Shown: one piece after another, positions 11,131 to 23,340 of the stretch
Layout: each line of letters starts with the position of its first letter
Numbering within the stretch: position 1 is the first letter of the stretch
From: Hemileia vastatrix
Lineage: Eukaryota; Basidiomycota; Pucciniomycetes; Pucciniales; Zaghouaniaceae
Reading direction: 5' to 3'
Length of the DNA: 64,000 nt
Assembly (NCBI GenBank): GCA_030280995.1
Contig: JASXTE010000005.1
Coordinates: forward strand, 21,046,501 to 21,110,500
Notes under the pieces: model-generated
Told to the model about the DNA's origin: nothing
Seen by the model: only the letters and a program-made list of their open reading frames with translations
Databases searched by the model: none
Translations under genes and position numbers: made by a program

Positions 11131-11645
11131 ATTTTAGTGATTCCCACCCCTTACTTCAATAAAATGCAGGAAGGGTATTGTCAAATTTTCAAATCTGACA
11201 TGCAAAATTCATGACTTGTAAAAATTTTGTTGATACTCACCCCTAAGTTCAATAAAATGCAGGGGGGGTATTTCCAAATTTTCAAATCTGACATGTAAAA
11301 ATTTTGGTGATAAGAATACCTTACTTCTATAAAATGCAGGGGGGGGGGGGGGAGGGGTATTGCCAAATTTTTATATCAGACTTGCAAAATTTTTGAATTG
11401 AAATTTTGGTGATACCCGTCCCTTAATTCAATAAAATTCAGGGGGGAGTATTGCCAAAATTTCTTATAAGACTTGCAAAATTCTTGACTTGAAAGAATTT
11501 TGGTGATACCTGTAAAATGCAGGGGGTAGTAGTGCCAAATTTTCACAAGACTCTTAAGATTCTTGACTTGAAAGAATTTTGGTGATACCCACCTCTTACT
11601 TCAAAAAAATGCAGGGGGGGGGGATTGGCAAATTTTCAAATGAGA
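11130..11645. repeat. Minisatellite with long G-runs, about six units
   Basis: Units of 75-105 bp run GGTGATACCCACCCCTTACT, then AATAAAATGCAGG with 6-14 G, then TATTGCCAAATTTTC, then GACTTGCAAAATTCTTGACT. Unit starts are near 11135, 11230, 11310, 11410, 11500 and 11578. The G-run length varies strongly between units (up to 14 G at 11339-11352). Confidence 0.9.
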
Positions 11646-11649
11646 CTTG

Positions 11650-11925
11650 AAAATTTATTTAAAAAAGAATTTTTAAAATAAAAATACAAAAATTCAACTA
11701 ATGATGGATAGAGTAATGAAACACAGGAAATTATTGTAAAATTTTACATAAAAGTAATTATGAATAGTTGAAGTATGAAAGAAATAAAACAAACTAGTCA
11801 TTAAAAAACTTCATTAGACATTTAATTTCCTTATGAGATTTATTTTCTTTAACACATTCCATTGAAAAAAATTTCTTCTTTGAATTTTCTTTGAGATAAT
11901 GCTTTAATTTCATCTGTTCCATTAA
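11650..11925. other. No gene recognised
   Basis: AT-rich spacer between the minisatellite and the 3' end of the SANT-like gene; it includes the probable 3' UTR of that gene. Confidence 0.5.
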
Positions 11926-11928
11926 GTT

Positions 11929-13238
11929 TTAATGCTTGAGTGTTTTCTCCTCTTTCTTTGATTTTTCAATACTAAGAGTTAGCTCAAATTTCTTGTCCTC
12001 CAAGTTTTGTGCCCTATAATCCTTCCATAAAAAGAGCTCATACTTCTTCTCCTCAAAGTCTTTTGCCCTATCATCCTTCCATAAAAAGAGATCATACTTC
12101 CTCTCCTCCAAGTCTTGTACCATATCATCCTTCTGTAAATAGAGCTGGTACTTCCTTTCTTCTAATTCATGTACTCTTTCATCCCTCCTTAAAGAGAGCT
12201 TGTATTTTTTCTTTTCAAGATTTAGAGTCTCTTTAGAAACTTCCACTTGTTCTAGAGTGATAAGAAATATTAAAAAAAAGTAGAAGAAAATCAGAGTAAA
12301 GTAATAAGAGGTATGGTATCACTTACCAGCATTACATTTATCCAAAAATTCATTGATAGAAGAAAAAGGGGTTTGAGATGAAGTATCACTTTTTCTTCTT
12401 CTTTGGGAGTAGAAATTTAGACTACTTGAAGCCCTTTTCTTTTTGTTCAAGTCACATTTTCCTCCTCATCATTGTTGCTGGCTTCAGACTTGGTTGATTG
12501 TAGCTCCTGCATTTGTTCTCCAGCCTTTTTAGAAATAAGAAAATGTAAATAAAAAAAATTGGTAAGATAAAATTAAAAAAACATACTTGAGTTAGATCAG
12601 GTTGGTTTATATTGCCATAAGGATCTATTGAAAATATATATTTATTTGTGAAAGTTAAATGAGGGGAGGCTTGGGTAGAAGAAGAAGGAAAAAGATTTCT
12701 TTTGACATCATGTTCGGAAATAGCATCTTCACCATCAAATTTTTTTTTCAGGATTAAAATCAGCTTGCTTTTTAAAAATAGTATCCATCTCTTTAAATTA
12801 AGGACATAAATATTCAAGTTTATTATCTATGGATTTTATGCCTTTACTGATATCAATGTTGGTAATACCAAAACCAGTGGAAGATGAAAGAGTCTTTGCC
12901 TTCTTGTATTTGGCTTGGTAATGCTTGAGAAGTTAAGACATATGTTTGGGTAAAAGATCTATCTTTTCTTTGGTCTTATTCCATAATTCATTGGCCATTA
13001 GTAGATAACCATTAACTTTTGATGCAGGAGGCTGTCCTGATTTAGTTGCATTTTCAGTACCAAAACAAGAATCATACTTAAATTTAGTTTTCAGCCAGTT
13101 TATAAGAATAAGATTATCATCTTTTTTTAGTTGAATGGTCTATGATTTCTTGTCTAAGCAGGGGAAAGAGGCAGTAGTGAAATTTGAAGAGCAAGTGGTG
13201 GAAGGCTTTCTTTGAGAAGATCTATGATGGTGGGGCAT
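11929..13238 (-). pseudogene. SANT/Myb-like transposon protein with charged coiled-coil tail (B1)
   Basis: Starts MPHHHRSSQRKP at 13238. After a Ser-rich leader comes a domain with LKKDDNLILINWL, YDSCFGTENATK, SKVNGYLLMANELW and YQAKYKKAKTLSSSTGFGI, which resembles the trihelix/SANT DNA-binding partner proteins of Harbinger-like transposons. Then come DGEDAISEHD and DPYGNINQPDL, an intron 12586-12525 (GTATGT...AAAAAG), an acidic linker, an intron 12326-12252 (GTAAGTGATA...CTCTAG), and a Lys/Glu-rich tail ending at 11929. The tail contains five copies of an approximately 18-20-residue unit (RxxxLEEKKYELFLxKDD). Stops at 13140, near 12940 and near 12817 show it is decayed. A close paralogue lies at 56502-57849. 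The role, guiding the transposase to TIRs, is inferred from Harbinger biology. Confidence 0.65.
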
Positions 13239-13608
13239 GTTAAGATAATTGAAGATGAAAAGGAGAAAAAACAAGCAGATGAGATTGTGAGGTGTTCTGA
13301 ATGGAGAGAATAGACAGGATGAGATGAGAATATGAGTTTGCAGCAAGTTAGAAGGGATATCCAGAGAGTAGTCAAAAAGGTGGTTATGAATGAAAGTAGG
13401 CCAATATGTGGTTGTGACAGAAAGTTGTCCAATATGTGGTTATGAAAAATTGAGTAAAAAAATGTTGGATAAGAGGTCAACTTTGACACTTAAAATTTCT
13501 AATAGACCCATTATTAGAAAAAATAATTGCAGAAAATATTTGGGGTATAAGGATTTTTATACGCAATTAATTTAATTGCAGATCAGTTAACTTTTATACC
13601 CCCTATTA

Positions 13609-16600
13609 TTATCTAACACCCAAATTAACATATTCTATACTGTGTAAAATATTACCCAAGATTTTAGTCATCATATCTGCAACCTGTTCCCCAGTTTCAA
13701 GCCATTTTACTTCAGAATTTTTCTTGTATAATTGTTCATTTACATAAAAAAATTCTTTCTCAATGTGTCTAGTTTGTTTGTTGAAAGATTTGTCAGATGT
13801 CACTTTTACTGTTGATTGGTTGTCACATTTCAGATATATGGGAGAGCTTATCATCATTAGTTTTTTCAAAAGGTGTTTAATTCACATGCTGTTTCTGGTA
13901 GCTGCTCCCAGTGCCATTAGTTCCGCAATTCTTACTGAGACTGCTACACAGGAAATGTGCTTTGAACTACAATACAGGGGTTATTTGTTTAAAAGAATTA
14001 TGGTGCCACCTGTCAAAAGTTCAGCTTCCCCTCCCCAATTTGAATTTGAATAAACTTCTATCTTTAAGGCTGACTTTATTGGGCAGATTTCTAGGTTCCT
14101 GTCCCTTGTGTGGTGAAAGTACCCTAATAGGTGGTACAGTGCATCCCAATGATCCTTTTGGGGGCATTTAGCAAATCTTGACAACAATTTAATGGAGGAA
14201 GCTATATCAGGGCATGTACCAGAAATGATGTAGCTGAGGGAGCCAATTGTCAAGAGGTATTACTTAGGGTTTACAGGCTGTGCTTTTTCTGGTGCAGATA
14301 GTAATGATTTTTTTTAGGCAATGGTGTAGTTTTTATGGATATTTGTTGTAGGTGCAATTTGAGAAATTTATCAATTAGGTGAGACTGACTTAATTTGAAG
14401 CCGTTTGAAACTTGTTTGATTGTTATTCCTACTATTGAATCTAGGCTTTCTTCCCATTTTATGATCAATTATTTCTTTAGGCTATGTTCCAGTTTTTTTA
14501 GTGTTGCTATGGAGTCTCCATTCACAAGGCCATTTTCAACATGAATCCAGATCAAGGTCATATTTTATGAGTTGGTTGTTAGGTGGTACATGTTGTTGTC
14601 ATAGTTGGAGATGTTGTAGCCAACTGATCTGATTGTGCTACTAAGGTGTTGCCACCAGCACCTGGTGGCCTGGCACGCTCTTCAGAGTGCCTTCTTAAGT
14701 TTCCATGCGCAGTCTTCATGTTTTTCAAACCTGGGGGATCTTTTACCTAAAGTTCCTCTTCAATGGGTGAGTGCAGGTATGCGGCTGTGAAATTGAATGT
14801 ATGAACTGGCCAACTATTAATAGTGGTGATAGACAGTATAAGGCACTGTGACATATAAGTTGCTGTTGGAGAGAGAGTGTCAATGAAGTCAATACCCTGT
14901 AATTTCTTGAAGCCTTTTGCCACATATCTTGCCTTATTTTTTAATAAATTCATTGGAAGAATTTTTTTTTTTGGAAAAAACCCATTTAGAATTGAGTATT
15001 TGGGCTTTATCTGGCATTTTGCTTCTTTCCCATACATACATTCTGGTGAGATTCTCCATTTCTTCTTTGCATGCTTGAAGCCACTTCTGTGAGTGTTTGG
15101 ATTCAAGGGAATCTTTGTAAGAACTTTGGGTGGCCAATTCAAAGTGCTTTGAGTTGTTGACGATTAGTTCACTGAGTTTTTCTTGTTCATCAAGCTGTCA
15201 CTCAGCTGAGAAGTCACCAAGGGTGAGAGATTAATGTTTTTGAATTGGATTGCATACATTCAGTAGATGAGATATCAAAATTTTGTTTGGCTTGCTATAT
15301 GGAGGTTTGCAGAATTCAGCCCAAGCAGATGAGATTAATTTTTCCTTTTCTGGAACCCAGAAAAGCCATCCCTTTGATCCTTGTGGGTAACCTACAACAA
15401 TGCATTTGGTAGCGCATGCGTAAAGTTTGAGGCCTTTCTCTTTTGGAATGTGAAAAATCACCATTTCACCAAAATTGCATAGGATATCTAGCTGCAGGTT
15501 CAGGTCAAACATCATCTCAAAAGGGGTCATGTCTCTGGTGTTGAAATTAGGTAAAAATTCAAGAGGAAGGATGCCCATCAGTAGGCCAATCCCCAGAAGA
15601 GCTTCGGAAGGCCGCTTTCATACAGGATTTTTTTGCCCATTGTTTCTACCAATTGGTTGTAGTGCTTGAATCTGCCATTTTGTTCATGAAAGTATGCTTG
15701 TTTCAACTCATAAACTATGCTTTTGTTATTGAAGAAATTATCCAACTTTTTGTTGTTAAGTTTGCCACTGTTGTCAGATTGGAAAACTTTGACTTGTTTT
15801 CAAATTTGGGTTTCTAATTTTGTGATAATTTTCATTATCATATCAGCTGCTTCCGATTTTTTTACCAGAATATTGCATTCACCATAGGTGGTGGCAATGT
15901 CTTTGATTTTCAGAGCGTATAACCCATTTTGAAAGGTGGTTTCTTTGATTGGTCCTATTAAGTCCGCTGTTAGAATCTCAAGTTTTGATGGGTTTCTCCA
16001 AGTAGAATCTAGAAGAAAGCCACACTTACTTTTGCACAGTTTACATGCTTTGCAGATAATTTTTCCAGGTGGAAGCTTTTCAGGGAGACCAAGAGCCCTT
16101 TTTTGGTAAGCATTTGTCTGAGCTGTCATAGGCTGGCATGCCCAAAATTGAAATGCCACATGTAAATAATTTCTTCATTGGCAGTTTGTATGAGACCTTG
16201 GATTTTTGTGTTGTCTAGAGGTAAGTTCAAAGGTATAGAGATCATGGCATGGGGGTCCCTTGTAATTGGGGATTTTTAAACAATGTTTGTTTGTTTCTTC
16301 TTTATTTGTTGTGAGTGAAGCGCCTTGTAGTAGTTGTAGCCACAACCATTTTCTGTCTATTAACCTGGAATGAAAGTATTGTACATTGTCTCTTTTAAAT
16401 ACAAAAGATGAGCCCAATACTAGCATTAGCATGCCAATCCTAATCAATGTTTCAGGTGAAATTAAAGTACCATCTGCTTTTTTGCAGTAATATACTGGAC
16501 TAATAATGATAATAACCCCATTCTTCCAGGAAAAGTATAGAGTCCCCATCCCTGTAATGAAAGTAGGTGTTGTTTCAGTTTCAACTTGTAATTGGACTGG

Positions 16601-17933
16601 ATGGTGTATGGGAGAGAAATTGACTAACAAATCCTGGTCACCTGTATCTAGGATCAGCTGAGAGGAGGCATTTTGTTCTTGGCTGGGGAGGCATTCCAGG
16701 ATTACAGTAGATGCCATTGGCTGTTTGTCTTTGATCTCTACTATTTTTTCTTGTGGTTGTGAATATTTAGGATTGGCTGAGATTGGACAATAGACTTTGG
16801 ATGGGTATGTAGGTCAGTAACTATCAACTTTTCTGCAAATTTTTTGTGGTGGCTGGTACTGAGGTTTTTTGTATTCAGCTTTCTATGGTACAAGGGCTAG
16901 AACAGGGTAAAATTCTTGATAGGTTTTATTTTAATTTTGTTGATGGCTTAATGTTTGTTGGCTGAATGAAGGAGCTGTGTAACAGTTTGCTTAAAGGTGG
17001 TCATGTGAGTTTCAATTCCAGAACAATGGTGGTCTGAAAGCTAGTGCTTGACTTGGACTGGTACTTCCAGAAAGTTGGCTGTTGACAATATCAACATTTG
17101 CAAGTTGAGCTGTATAATTTTTGAAGCTTTCATTACTGGTACTTGGTATGAGTTTTGTGGTAATGTTAAATTTGTCCCAGGTGATGGCAGAAGTACATTA
17201 AATTTCAATGAGGGTTGGAAATTAAGCTGTGACCTTAGGATGGTATTTGGTCTCTTCAAGCACCAACTCATAGAGTTTGGGGTGGTGGCTGAATACTTGC
17301 TGGAGGAAAAGGCTGTAAAATGTGTTCTTTTTCATCTCTCGACCCTGTTCTTCAAGGCATGAGACAATTTCCTTAAATTTTTTGATGAGGACAGTTGGTT
17401 CATTTGATTTTTTGAACCGCAAGTGACACAGGCGGTTGAAGCAATGTTGTACATGCTGTTGAGTTTGGCAAACGCTTTCCCAGTTGGAAGAATTTCAAGT
17501 AGTTGAGTTTTTATTTCCGGTGAAACCAAGTTGAGTAGGACCATTCTTGCTATTATGTCTCTGGTTATAGTTGCATTTTTTTCCAGGAGTGTTAGGTAGT
17601 TTGGGAAATCAATGGTTTTTCAAGTAATACTCTTACATCCTTGTACCAGGTTTTGAAGTTTGACCCATCCATTTTTAAATTGTTTGTCCATATGTGTAGC
17701 TCAGATTTAAAATTCAACATTGCTTGGTTTAAGTGTCTCATTTTGTCATTTGAAACTCAGTCAATTAGGTGACAATAGCCTTGATACGCGGATAGGTTCA
17801 TTGGAGGTAGTTGGATTGAGTCTGTGGCTTGTGTGCTCATTTTTTGAGGTAAGTGAGGAGGGCCACCTCTTGTGTTCTGGGTTGGCATTTGGGATTGTGG
17901 GGTGGGTATGGCGGGAATCTTTGAGGTCATCAT
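13609..17933 (-). pseudogene. Ty1/Copia gag-pol, heavily decayed
   Basis: From right to left: gag beginning MMTSKIPAIPTPQ at 17933 with frame breaks; a gag body (17544-17041); protease-like LILDTGDQD (about 16655); a zinc-type CKACKLCKSKC segment near 16055; integrase TADLIGP near 15965; RT with ARYVAKGFKKLQGIDFIDT and FNFTAAYLHSP near 14900-14760, where the family usually has Asp and this copy has Asn; and RNase H with YSNSNWGGE and TRHIEKEFFYV ending GVR at 13609. At least eight stops or frameshifts are present. It would have encoded a Copia polyprotein; order PR-IN-RT-RH fixes the superfamily. The 3' LTR is absent because element B1 lies directly after the stop codon. Confidence 0.88.
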
Positions 17934-18435
17934 TGTGTGAATATATATTATTTATTTATTTTATTTTATTTATTATATTTATTTTATTTTTTTATTTGAG
18001 TCTACTAGGGGAAGTCAGAAAAACAAAAGACTAGAGAAATAAAGGAAAGAAAAAAATAAAAGATAATGAAATGAAAAAATGGAAAGAATGAAAGAAAAAA
18101 GGAAATTTGAAGATGAGAGAAAAAATGGAAAAAATGGGAGATAATCAAAGATAACTGGTAGAGATTTGTAATGGAAAAAACTGAGATTTTGGTTGACTAG
18201 ACCCTAGTTAGTCAGTTCAGCTACTTCTGGGAATGTTTAGAGGAGAAGAAGAGAAAAAGAGATTTGATAAAGAAATTAGACTGATGTATAGGTAGGCTCA
18301 GAAGTTTTGTGCTTATAAGCCCATAACCTATTGTGATGGGGTCTCAATGATTGGATCTAAATATCAATGAATCATTATGTTATTGGACTTGTTAGATTAT
18401 ATACATTCTGGTGTTAGGTTTTGTGTACTGTGGCG
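17934..18435. other. Copia 5' flank, no gene
   Basis: Contains an A/T-only tract (17940-18000, TTTATTTTA repeats) and a purine-rich stretch (18020-18130, GAAAGAAAAA). It presumably holds the leader and 5' LTR of the Copia element, but I could not set the LTR ends. Confidence 0.4.
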
Positions 18436-18439
18436 TAGG

Positions 18440-18645
18440 TGAGTAGGTTACAACAGCCCTATCCCCAACCATTTTGAATAGGCAAATCATTTTTTGTTGA
18501 GAACAAATTTTATTTTTTTGTCAAAAATTCCACAAGCCTTTATGACTTAGCTGTAAACAAATTCTTGAAAGTTTTCATTTTTGTCTCAATGTTTTTGGAT
18601 CTGGCTGTATCACTCTAACATTTGAACCTTCATTCATTAAAAATT
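18440..18645 (-). pseudogene. Fragment of a minus-strand LINE 3' coding end
   Basis: Positions 18470-18560 match 42905-43000 (TTTTGAATAGGCAAATCATT and the following TTTATGACTTxGCTGTAA). There the sequence is the region just upstream of the C-terminal zinc-finger-like DDTPEHFLLF segment of a LINE. Only the short match remains. Confidence 0.5.
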
Positions 18646-18661
18646 AGCAAGAAAATATTTC

Positions 18662-20266
18662 ATGGAACTTGAAAAAAACAACCGTGATGTGCACATGCGC
18701 ACATCCCCTCCCGCCCCTGAAACTCACACAACTCCCCCTCCTCTTCTTCCGGATCACCCCCTTTCCCCTCAAGTTCCAGATATTCTTGCCTCCTCCCCTC
18801 CTCTCTTGCCTATCTATCCCCTTCGTCCCCCTCTCCACATCAACCTGGTGCCTGCTCAACAAGCTCCTCACTCCCCCCTACCCCCTACCCCAATTCCAAA
18901 CAAAATACCCAGCAGCTAAAAAATACCACTACTCCTCCCCTTCCCTCAGAAGAAGCACTCTGTCAAATGAATCAATGGATGAAGCCAGAGAACTTCACCC
19001 AGAGCTCTTCCCCCCCAAGCAGCACATCTAGCTCAGAAGGTAGCACAATTCCTAATAAAATTCCCCAAGTTAACCCAATCCCTCCTCCCCCCAAATATGT
19101 CTTCCTACATGCCTCTGTTCATAACCCAGACAACCCCTTCTCTGTGTTTGGTCTCTCCTCCACTCCCCAACCCCCCTTTTCCTCCTCAATTGATTCCAAT
19201 ACCCTGGTAGCCCACATCATCTATCTGATTAGTATGGACTATGCAAATAATCCTCAGTCCCTGATCCCTGCCTCAAAAATATCCTCAGAACCATCAGGGA
19301 TCCCCCCCTCCCCAGTAAAGGTATTAAAGTTACAGTTCACATTGCCACACTATGATATCTGCACTTTTACAGCTGCCTTGTTCCCCCTGGACTCTCAGTC
19401 CTCTTTCCATCATGAGTCCTCCTCCTCCACCTCTCCTCCTACTTCCTCATCAATTTCCAGAAAATTGGATGAGATCCTTTCATGCCTTCCACCTAAAAGA
19501 AACTCTCATCCTCCTTCTACTTCCTCTGCTCCTCCCTACCCCTCTTTTTCTCAATCCACTGCCACTGGTCTCCCCTCCCAAAATTAATCTCACCCACTAC
19601 CCCAACCCAGCCCCTCCCTCCCCTTCTTTACCATTAAACAGGAAGACTTAGCTAACCCTGTCCTCAGATACTTCCCTGACCCCAAGCTCTTATCATTTAT
19701 CAATAGTTGACTAATCACCATAAAAGTAATCAACCCAAAATCCAAAGCCCCTGTCAAAGTCAAATGTGTGATACACCACAGGTCTAATTATCTCAAGATA
19801 ATCCTGACCTCCAAGGAGGAACTGCTCCTCCTTACCAACTCCTGGAAGGAGTGGATCCCCCAAGGCATGATATACAAGCCCCCCACCTTCCCGGTTGTTG
19901 CCCATTGATTTCCCAAATATTATGACCTAAACAATCAAGCCTGCATCAACTCTATCATTGAAGAAAACCCTTACTCTCTCAAATCACTATACCATATTTA
20001 ATGGCTCAGATTCCCAGAAACTAAGAATGGAAAAAACCATTCCTCTGTTATTTTACACTTGTTTAATAAAAATGACACTGATTCTCTAGTCTCTCCCCTT
20101 CCCACTTGCCCCCTCACCATTGAAGGCCAGGTCTTCCAAACAGAAATGATCAATTGGGAGAGAAGTACTTGCTTCCAGTGCTGGGGCAAAGGTCACCTCT
20201 CTATCCACTTCTCCCTTCCCCCCTTTTGCTCTAACTGTGCCAGACACCACAACACTAAAACTTGAA
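18662..20266 (+). pseudogene. LINE ORF1 (Gag-like with two zinc knuckles), decayed
   Basis: Pro/Ser-rich N-terminus from Met 18662, continued in other frames at 18967-19587 and up to 20266. The C-terminal part has a knuckle CFQCWGKGH followed by Phe where Cys is expected, then CSNCARHH ending in a stop (TGA) where the final Cys would be. Paired knuckles of this type occur in ORF1 of fungal Tad/I-like LINEs. Multiple stops make it non-functional. It would coat the LINE RNA. Confidence 0.7.
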
Positions 20267-20625
20267 AATCTCAAAAGTTGACATCCCCTGTTTGTTTTAG
20301 ATGAGTAGATGCCCTCCTTCATGATCACCCTCTCAAAAATTCTGCTACCTCTCTCCACTCCCATCTCAACAACCCTCTTTCCTCCCCTCCCATTTTACAC
20401 TTTAATCACACCTAATCCTGCCCTCATAAAAATCCCTTATGATATATAGAAAATCTAATCTGTCTGCCTATGCTCCCTTTTTTACATATTTCCAACTTTA
20501 TTGTAACCACTCATTTTATGTTTTCTACTCAATATTTACTTACCCTAAAATTAACTCATATGATTTATTAGTTTTCTAGGAACCTTTCTTTTCACCTAAT
20601 TACCACACCCCAGCCTTGTACAAAG
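20267..20625. other. LINE ORF1/ORF2 junction, no clear frame
   Basis: Decayed pyrimidine-rich sequence between the last knuckle and the endonuclease region; only fragments of reading frame are visible. Confidence 0.4.
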
Positions 20626-20626
20626 G

Positions 20627-21560
20627 ATGGAGACTAATCACCCCTCTCCATGCTCCATGCTCCACCCTCTCCTCCCCCCTCACCTATTAGGCATTGCTTT
20701 TATGTTAACAATAGACATCCTATTCATCAATTCACCCCTCTTCCTGGTCCTTCTCTCAACCTCACTCTCTTTCAACTTAATATCTTCTTCCCCCCTCTTA
20801 CCTGAACCAACATTTACAAACTTCCCTCCTCCTTTTTAACAACTCAATTCATCTCCCCCTTGCTTTCACCCTTCAAAAACTCTCCTATTTTCTTTTTTTC
20901 TGACTCCAATTTAGGCAATTATCTATGGGCTGACCCCAACAAGCACCATAATAACCATCCTGTTTCTTCCTCCTTCCTAGATTCCCTGTTGGAACCTGAC
21001 ATGACCCTCATGTCCCAATATGAGGTCCTGTTAGGACCTAAGAAGTTGGACTACTACTAGTGCTGACACTAGCCTGGGACGGGACTGAATATGCTACTAA
21101 GATGTGAGACTAATGAGACTGACTATGTTGGGGTTACCAAAAGTGAGGTGAGACTGACTATGCTGATACAGCAGTGAGACTAAGAAGTAAATGGATTACT
21201 ATATAAGTTGTCTGATGAGGAGCACTCCACAGTGCTTGTCCCATATAACTCCCTTATGTAATATCCCCACTTCCGCCTCTCATAATAGATAGAGCCCATA
21301 GTATCCCCTCTCCCACCTCTCACAATGCATAGTGCCCATAGTGCCCCTCCTCCTCACCTCTCAACCAAAACCTAACAGGTCCTAACTTTCTTCAAATCAT
21401 GAAATTTCACCTCTGGGATTGATCTTGTGTTTTCTAACAGTAAGGTCTCAGATATGGTCATAAGTTGCATCACAAATGTGGAAAGCTTTTACTCCCATCA
21501 ATCAGATCACAAATCTATCCTTACTCACATCTCTTACCAGCTCCCCTTCTCACTAATTGT
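20627..21560 (+). pseudogene. LINE ORF2, AP-type endonuclease domain, split by a solo LTR
   Basis: Segments with FFSDSNLGNYLWAD, SSFLDSLLEPDMTLMSQYE and, beyond the solo LTR, SDHKSILTHISY give the order of the C-terminal half of an apurinic-like LINE endonuclease, including the SDH catalytic motif. Removing the 349-bp LTR plus one 5-bp duplication joins SQYEV to LTFFKS in frame. A stop follows soon after, so the gene is also decayed in its own right. Confidence 0.72.
21029..21377. mobile_element. Solo LTR, 349 bp, TSD GGTCC
   Basis: Begins TGTTAGGACCTAAGAAG and ends CAAAACCTAACA, so it has TGTTAGG/CCTAACA inverted ends. Flanks are GGTCC at 21024-21028 and 21378-21382. It interrupts the LINE endonuclease. 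Superfamily is unknown, since no internal region remains. Confidence 0.92.
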
Positions 21561-21839
21561 AAACCTACCTTCAAACAGAAAGGTTTTTATGAGTCCCTCC
21601 TATCCCTCTCTTTCCTCCCCCATCCCCCCTTCTATCTGCTTCATCTATAGAAAAGGCTTGCAAAACTGTTATGTCCCAATTTACCAAACCAATGGAAAGT
21701 TCTTTCTTTCCACAGAAGCCTGAATTGTCATATCAAGCCTGGTGGAACCATAGTATCTTGGATCCCCTTAAAAATAAATGATACAAGACCCAAACAAAAT
21801 TCAGGTATTCTCCAGCTCCTCATGTTGCATCCAAGTTCC

Positions 21840-22785
21840 TGTTGGAAAGGAGGACTTTCTGTGCTAAAATAAAATACTTGTGGAAGCTTCACTGGAGAAA
21901 ATACCTCTCTTCCCTCACCCCAAATACCCTTATCAAACCAGCTAAGTCTACCTCTCATATCTCAGATTTCAATTTCAATCCCCCATTAACTCACACAGAT
22001 GGGTCCCTGATCACTGATAGCATTCTTAAAGAACATGCCGTATTTTTAGGCAACTCAGTTGCACAGCTTAGTTGCAAACTATCTGACATCCCTCCTCCCC
22101 CTTCTTCACCCTCTGCGAAATCCCCCCCTTTACTATTGAAGAGGTCAAAGCAGCTCTCCTCAAAACCAAGAAGGGAAGGGCCCCTGGCTTGGATGGAATT
22201 CCTAATGCCTTCCTCCACTCCAACCCCCATTCATCCACCTCCAACCTCCTCCCAATAATTCAAGCCTACCTCACTTGAGGTCACTACCCAGCTCCCTGGA
22301 AGATTTCCAATACTGTCATTGTTCCAAAGCCCAATCACCCTGACTACATGACTCCCACTCCCTATTTCCCTATTGCCCTACTAAATACCATGGGTAAACT
22401 ATTAGATTCCTTGCTGAAAAAACATTTATTCTTCCTAGTAGAGTCTGGTAACTTATTCACAGAAACCCATTATAGCGGCTTCCCTCTGAGGAGAACCTCT
22501 GATGTCCTTCTCCACCTCACCATGTGGATAAAAGATCAGTGGCAGAAATGTAAGGTGGTGGGAACCCTTTCACTTGATGTGAAAGAAGCATTCCCCTCTG
22601 TCAATTTCCCAAGATTGGCTTTCATCCTTCACACTTTTTCCCTCCCCAAAAACCTCATTAACCTTATTTCTCACTTCCTTGAAGGAAGGTGTACCAGTAT
22701 TGCCTTCTTAGCCTTTGAATACCCCCTTACCTTTTATCCCAAAGTTCCTCATCAGGGTTACCCTCTTTCCCCCATCTTATACATT
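21840..22785 (+). pseudogene. LINE ORF2, reverse transcriptase domain, first part
   Basis: Includes FPIALLNTMGKLLDSLLKK, FPLRRTSDVLLHLTMW, the active-site strand TLSLDVKEAFPSVNFPRL (first catalytic Asp) and HQGYPLSPILY, the classic order of LINE RT blocks. It stops at 22785 where element A3 is inserted and resumes at 26491. Frameshifts and stops upstream (near 22260) show decay. Confidence 0.85.
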
Positions 22786-22799
22786 AAGGGGCGTCAAAC

Positions 22800-23340
22800 A
22801 TTACCATATATGCCTGGCAGACTTCAGTCTCAAAACTTCATTCCAAGACGCCATCATAAATGGAAGACTATGGGTTAGACATGTCAAACATTTGGTCAAA
22901 TACCTCATAAAATACTTCCTATTCTTTCACCATACCCCCAACCACAATTCAGTCAACCAATACACACATTCCCACAATCCACTGTACATCAGACCCCTTT
23001 GCCCCCAACTCCACATTATCCTGGACTCCCACTCAAATTTATATATTCATCCATTTCAGAAAAAATTTCAAAACACATTTCTGAGCGAATTTCATAACAC
23101 ATATCCTAATAATCATGCAATTCTTCTTCTAGATCCCCCCAGCTCTCTTTCTCTATGCATCTTTTTCTGCCCTTTCTTCAAGGTATGTTTTTTTGATATC
23201 TTCACAGCTTCACAGCTTCACATGTTCTTCATTTCTCTCCTCAAGCCCCTTCCAAAACTTACCTAAGGTGAGTGGTGCCTGATCCTGCTTTTCTTCTTAC
23301 TAATTTTTTTTCTCTTATTTTTCCCTTTTTTTGGGTTTTT
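22800..23340. other. Left part of A3, no gene recognised
   Basis: A long frame exists (22715-23266) but it starts inside the LINE, crosses the TIR and has no recognised motif, so I treat it as chance. Probable 5' flank of the TET-like gene. Confidence 0.4.

Larger units (their letters stand above)
10955..13604. mobile_element. TIR transposon type B, right part (B1)
   Basis: The right end reads TTTTATACCCCCT at 13604 followed by ATT (13605-13607). Copy B2 (56195-61014) has a matching end on its SANT side. Contents from the left: TET 3' flank (10955-11130), a minisatellite (11130-11640) and a SANT-like gene on the minus strand. The left part was displaced by the Gypsy insertion and lies beyond position 1. 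It sits against the stop codon of a Copia pol gene, so it inserted at the pol end. Confidence 0.75.

Noticed and set aside
18413..18440. Possible end of the same LTR family as the solo LTR at 21029
   Set aside because: Only about 12 bases (TGTTAGGTTTTG) agree; not enough to call a Copia 5' LTR.
22715..23266. 183-codon ORF crossing from LINE into A3
   Set aside because: It spans the TIR boundary and has no recognised domain; chance frame in pyrimidine-rich DNA.
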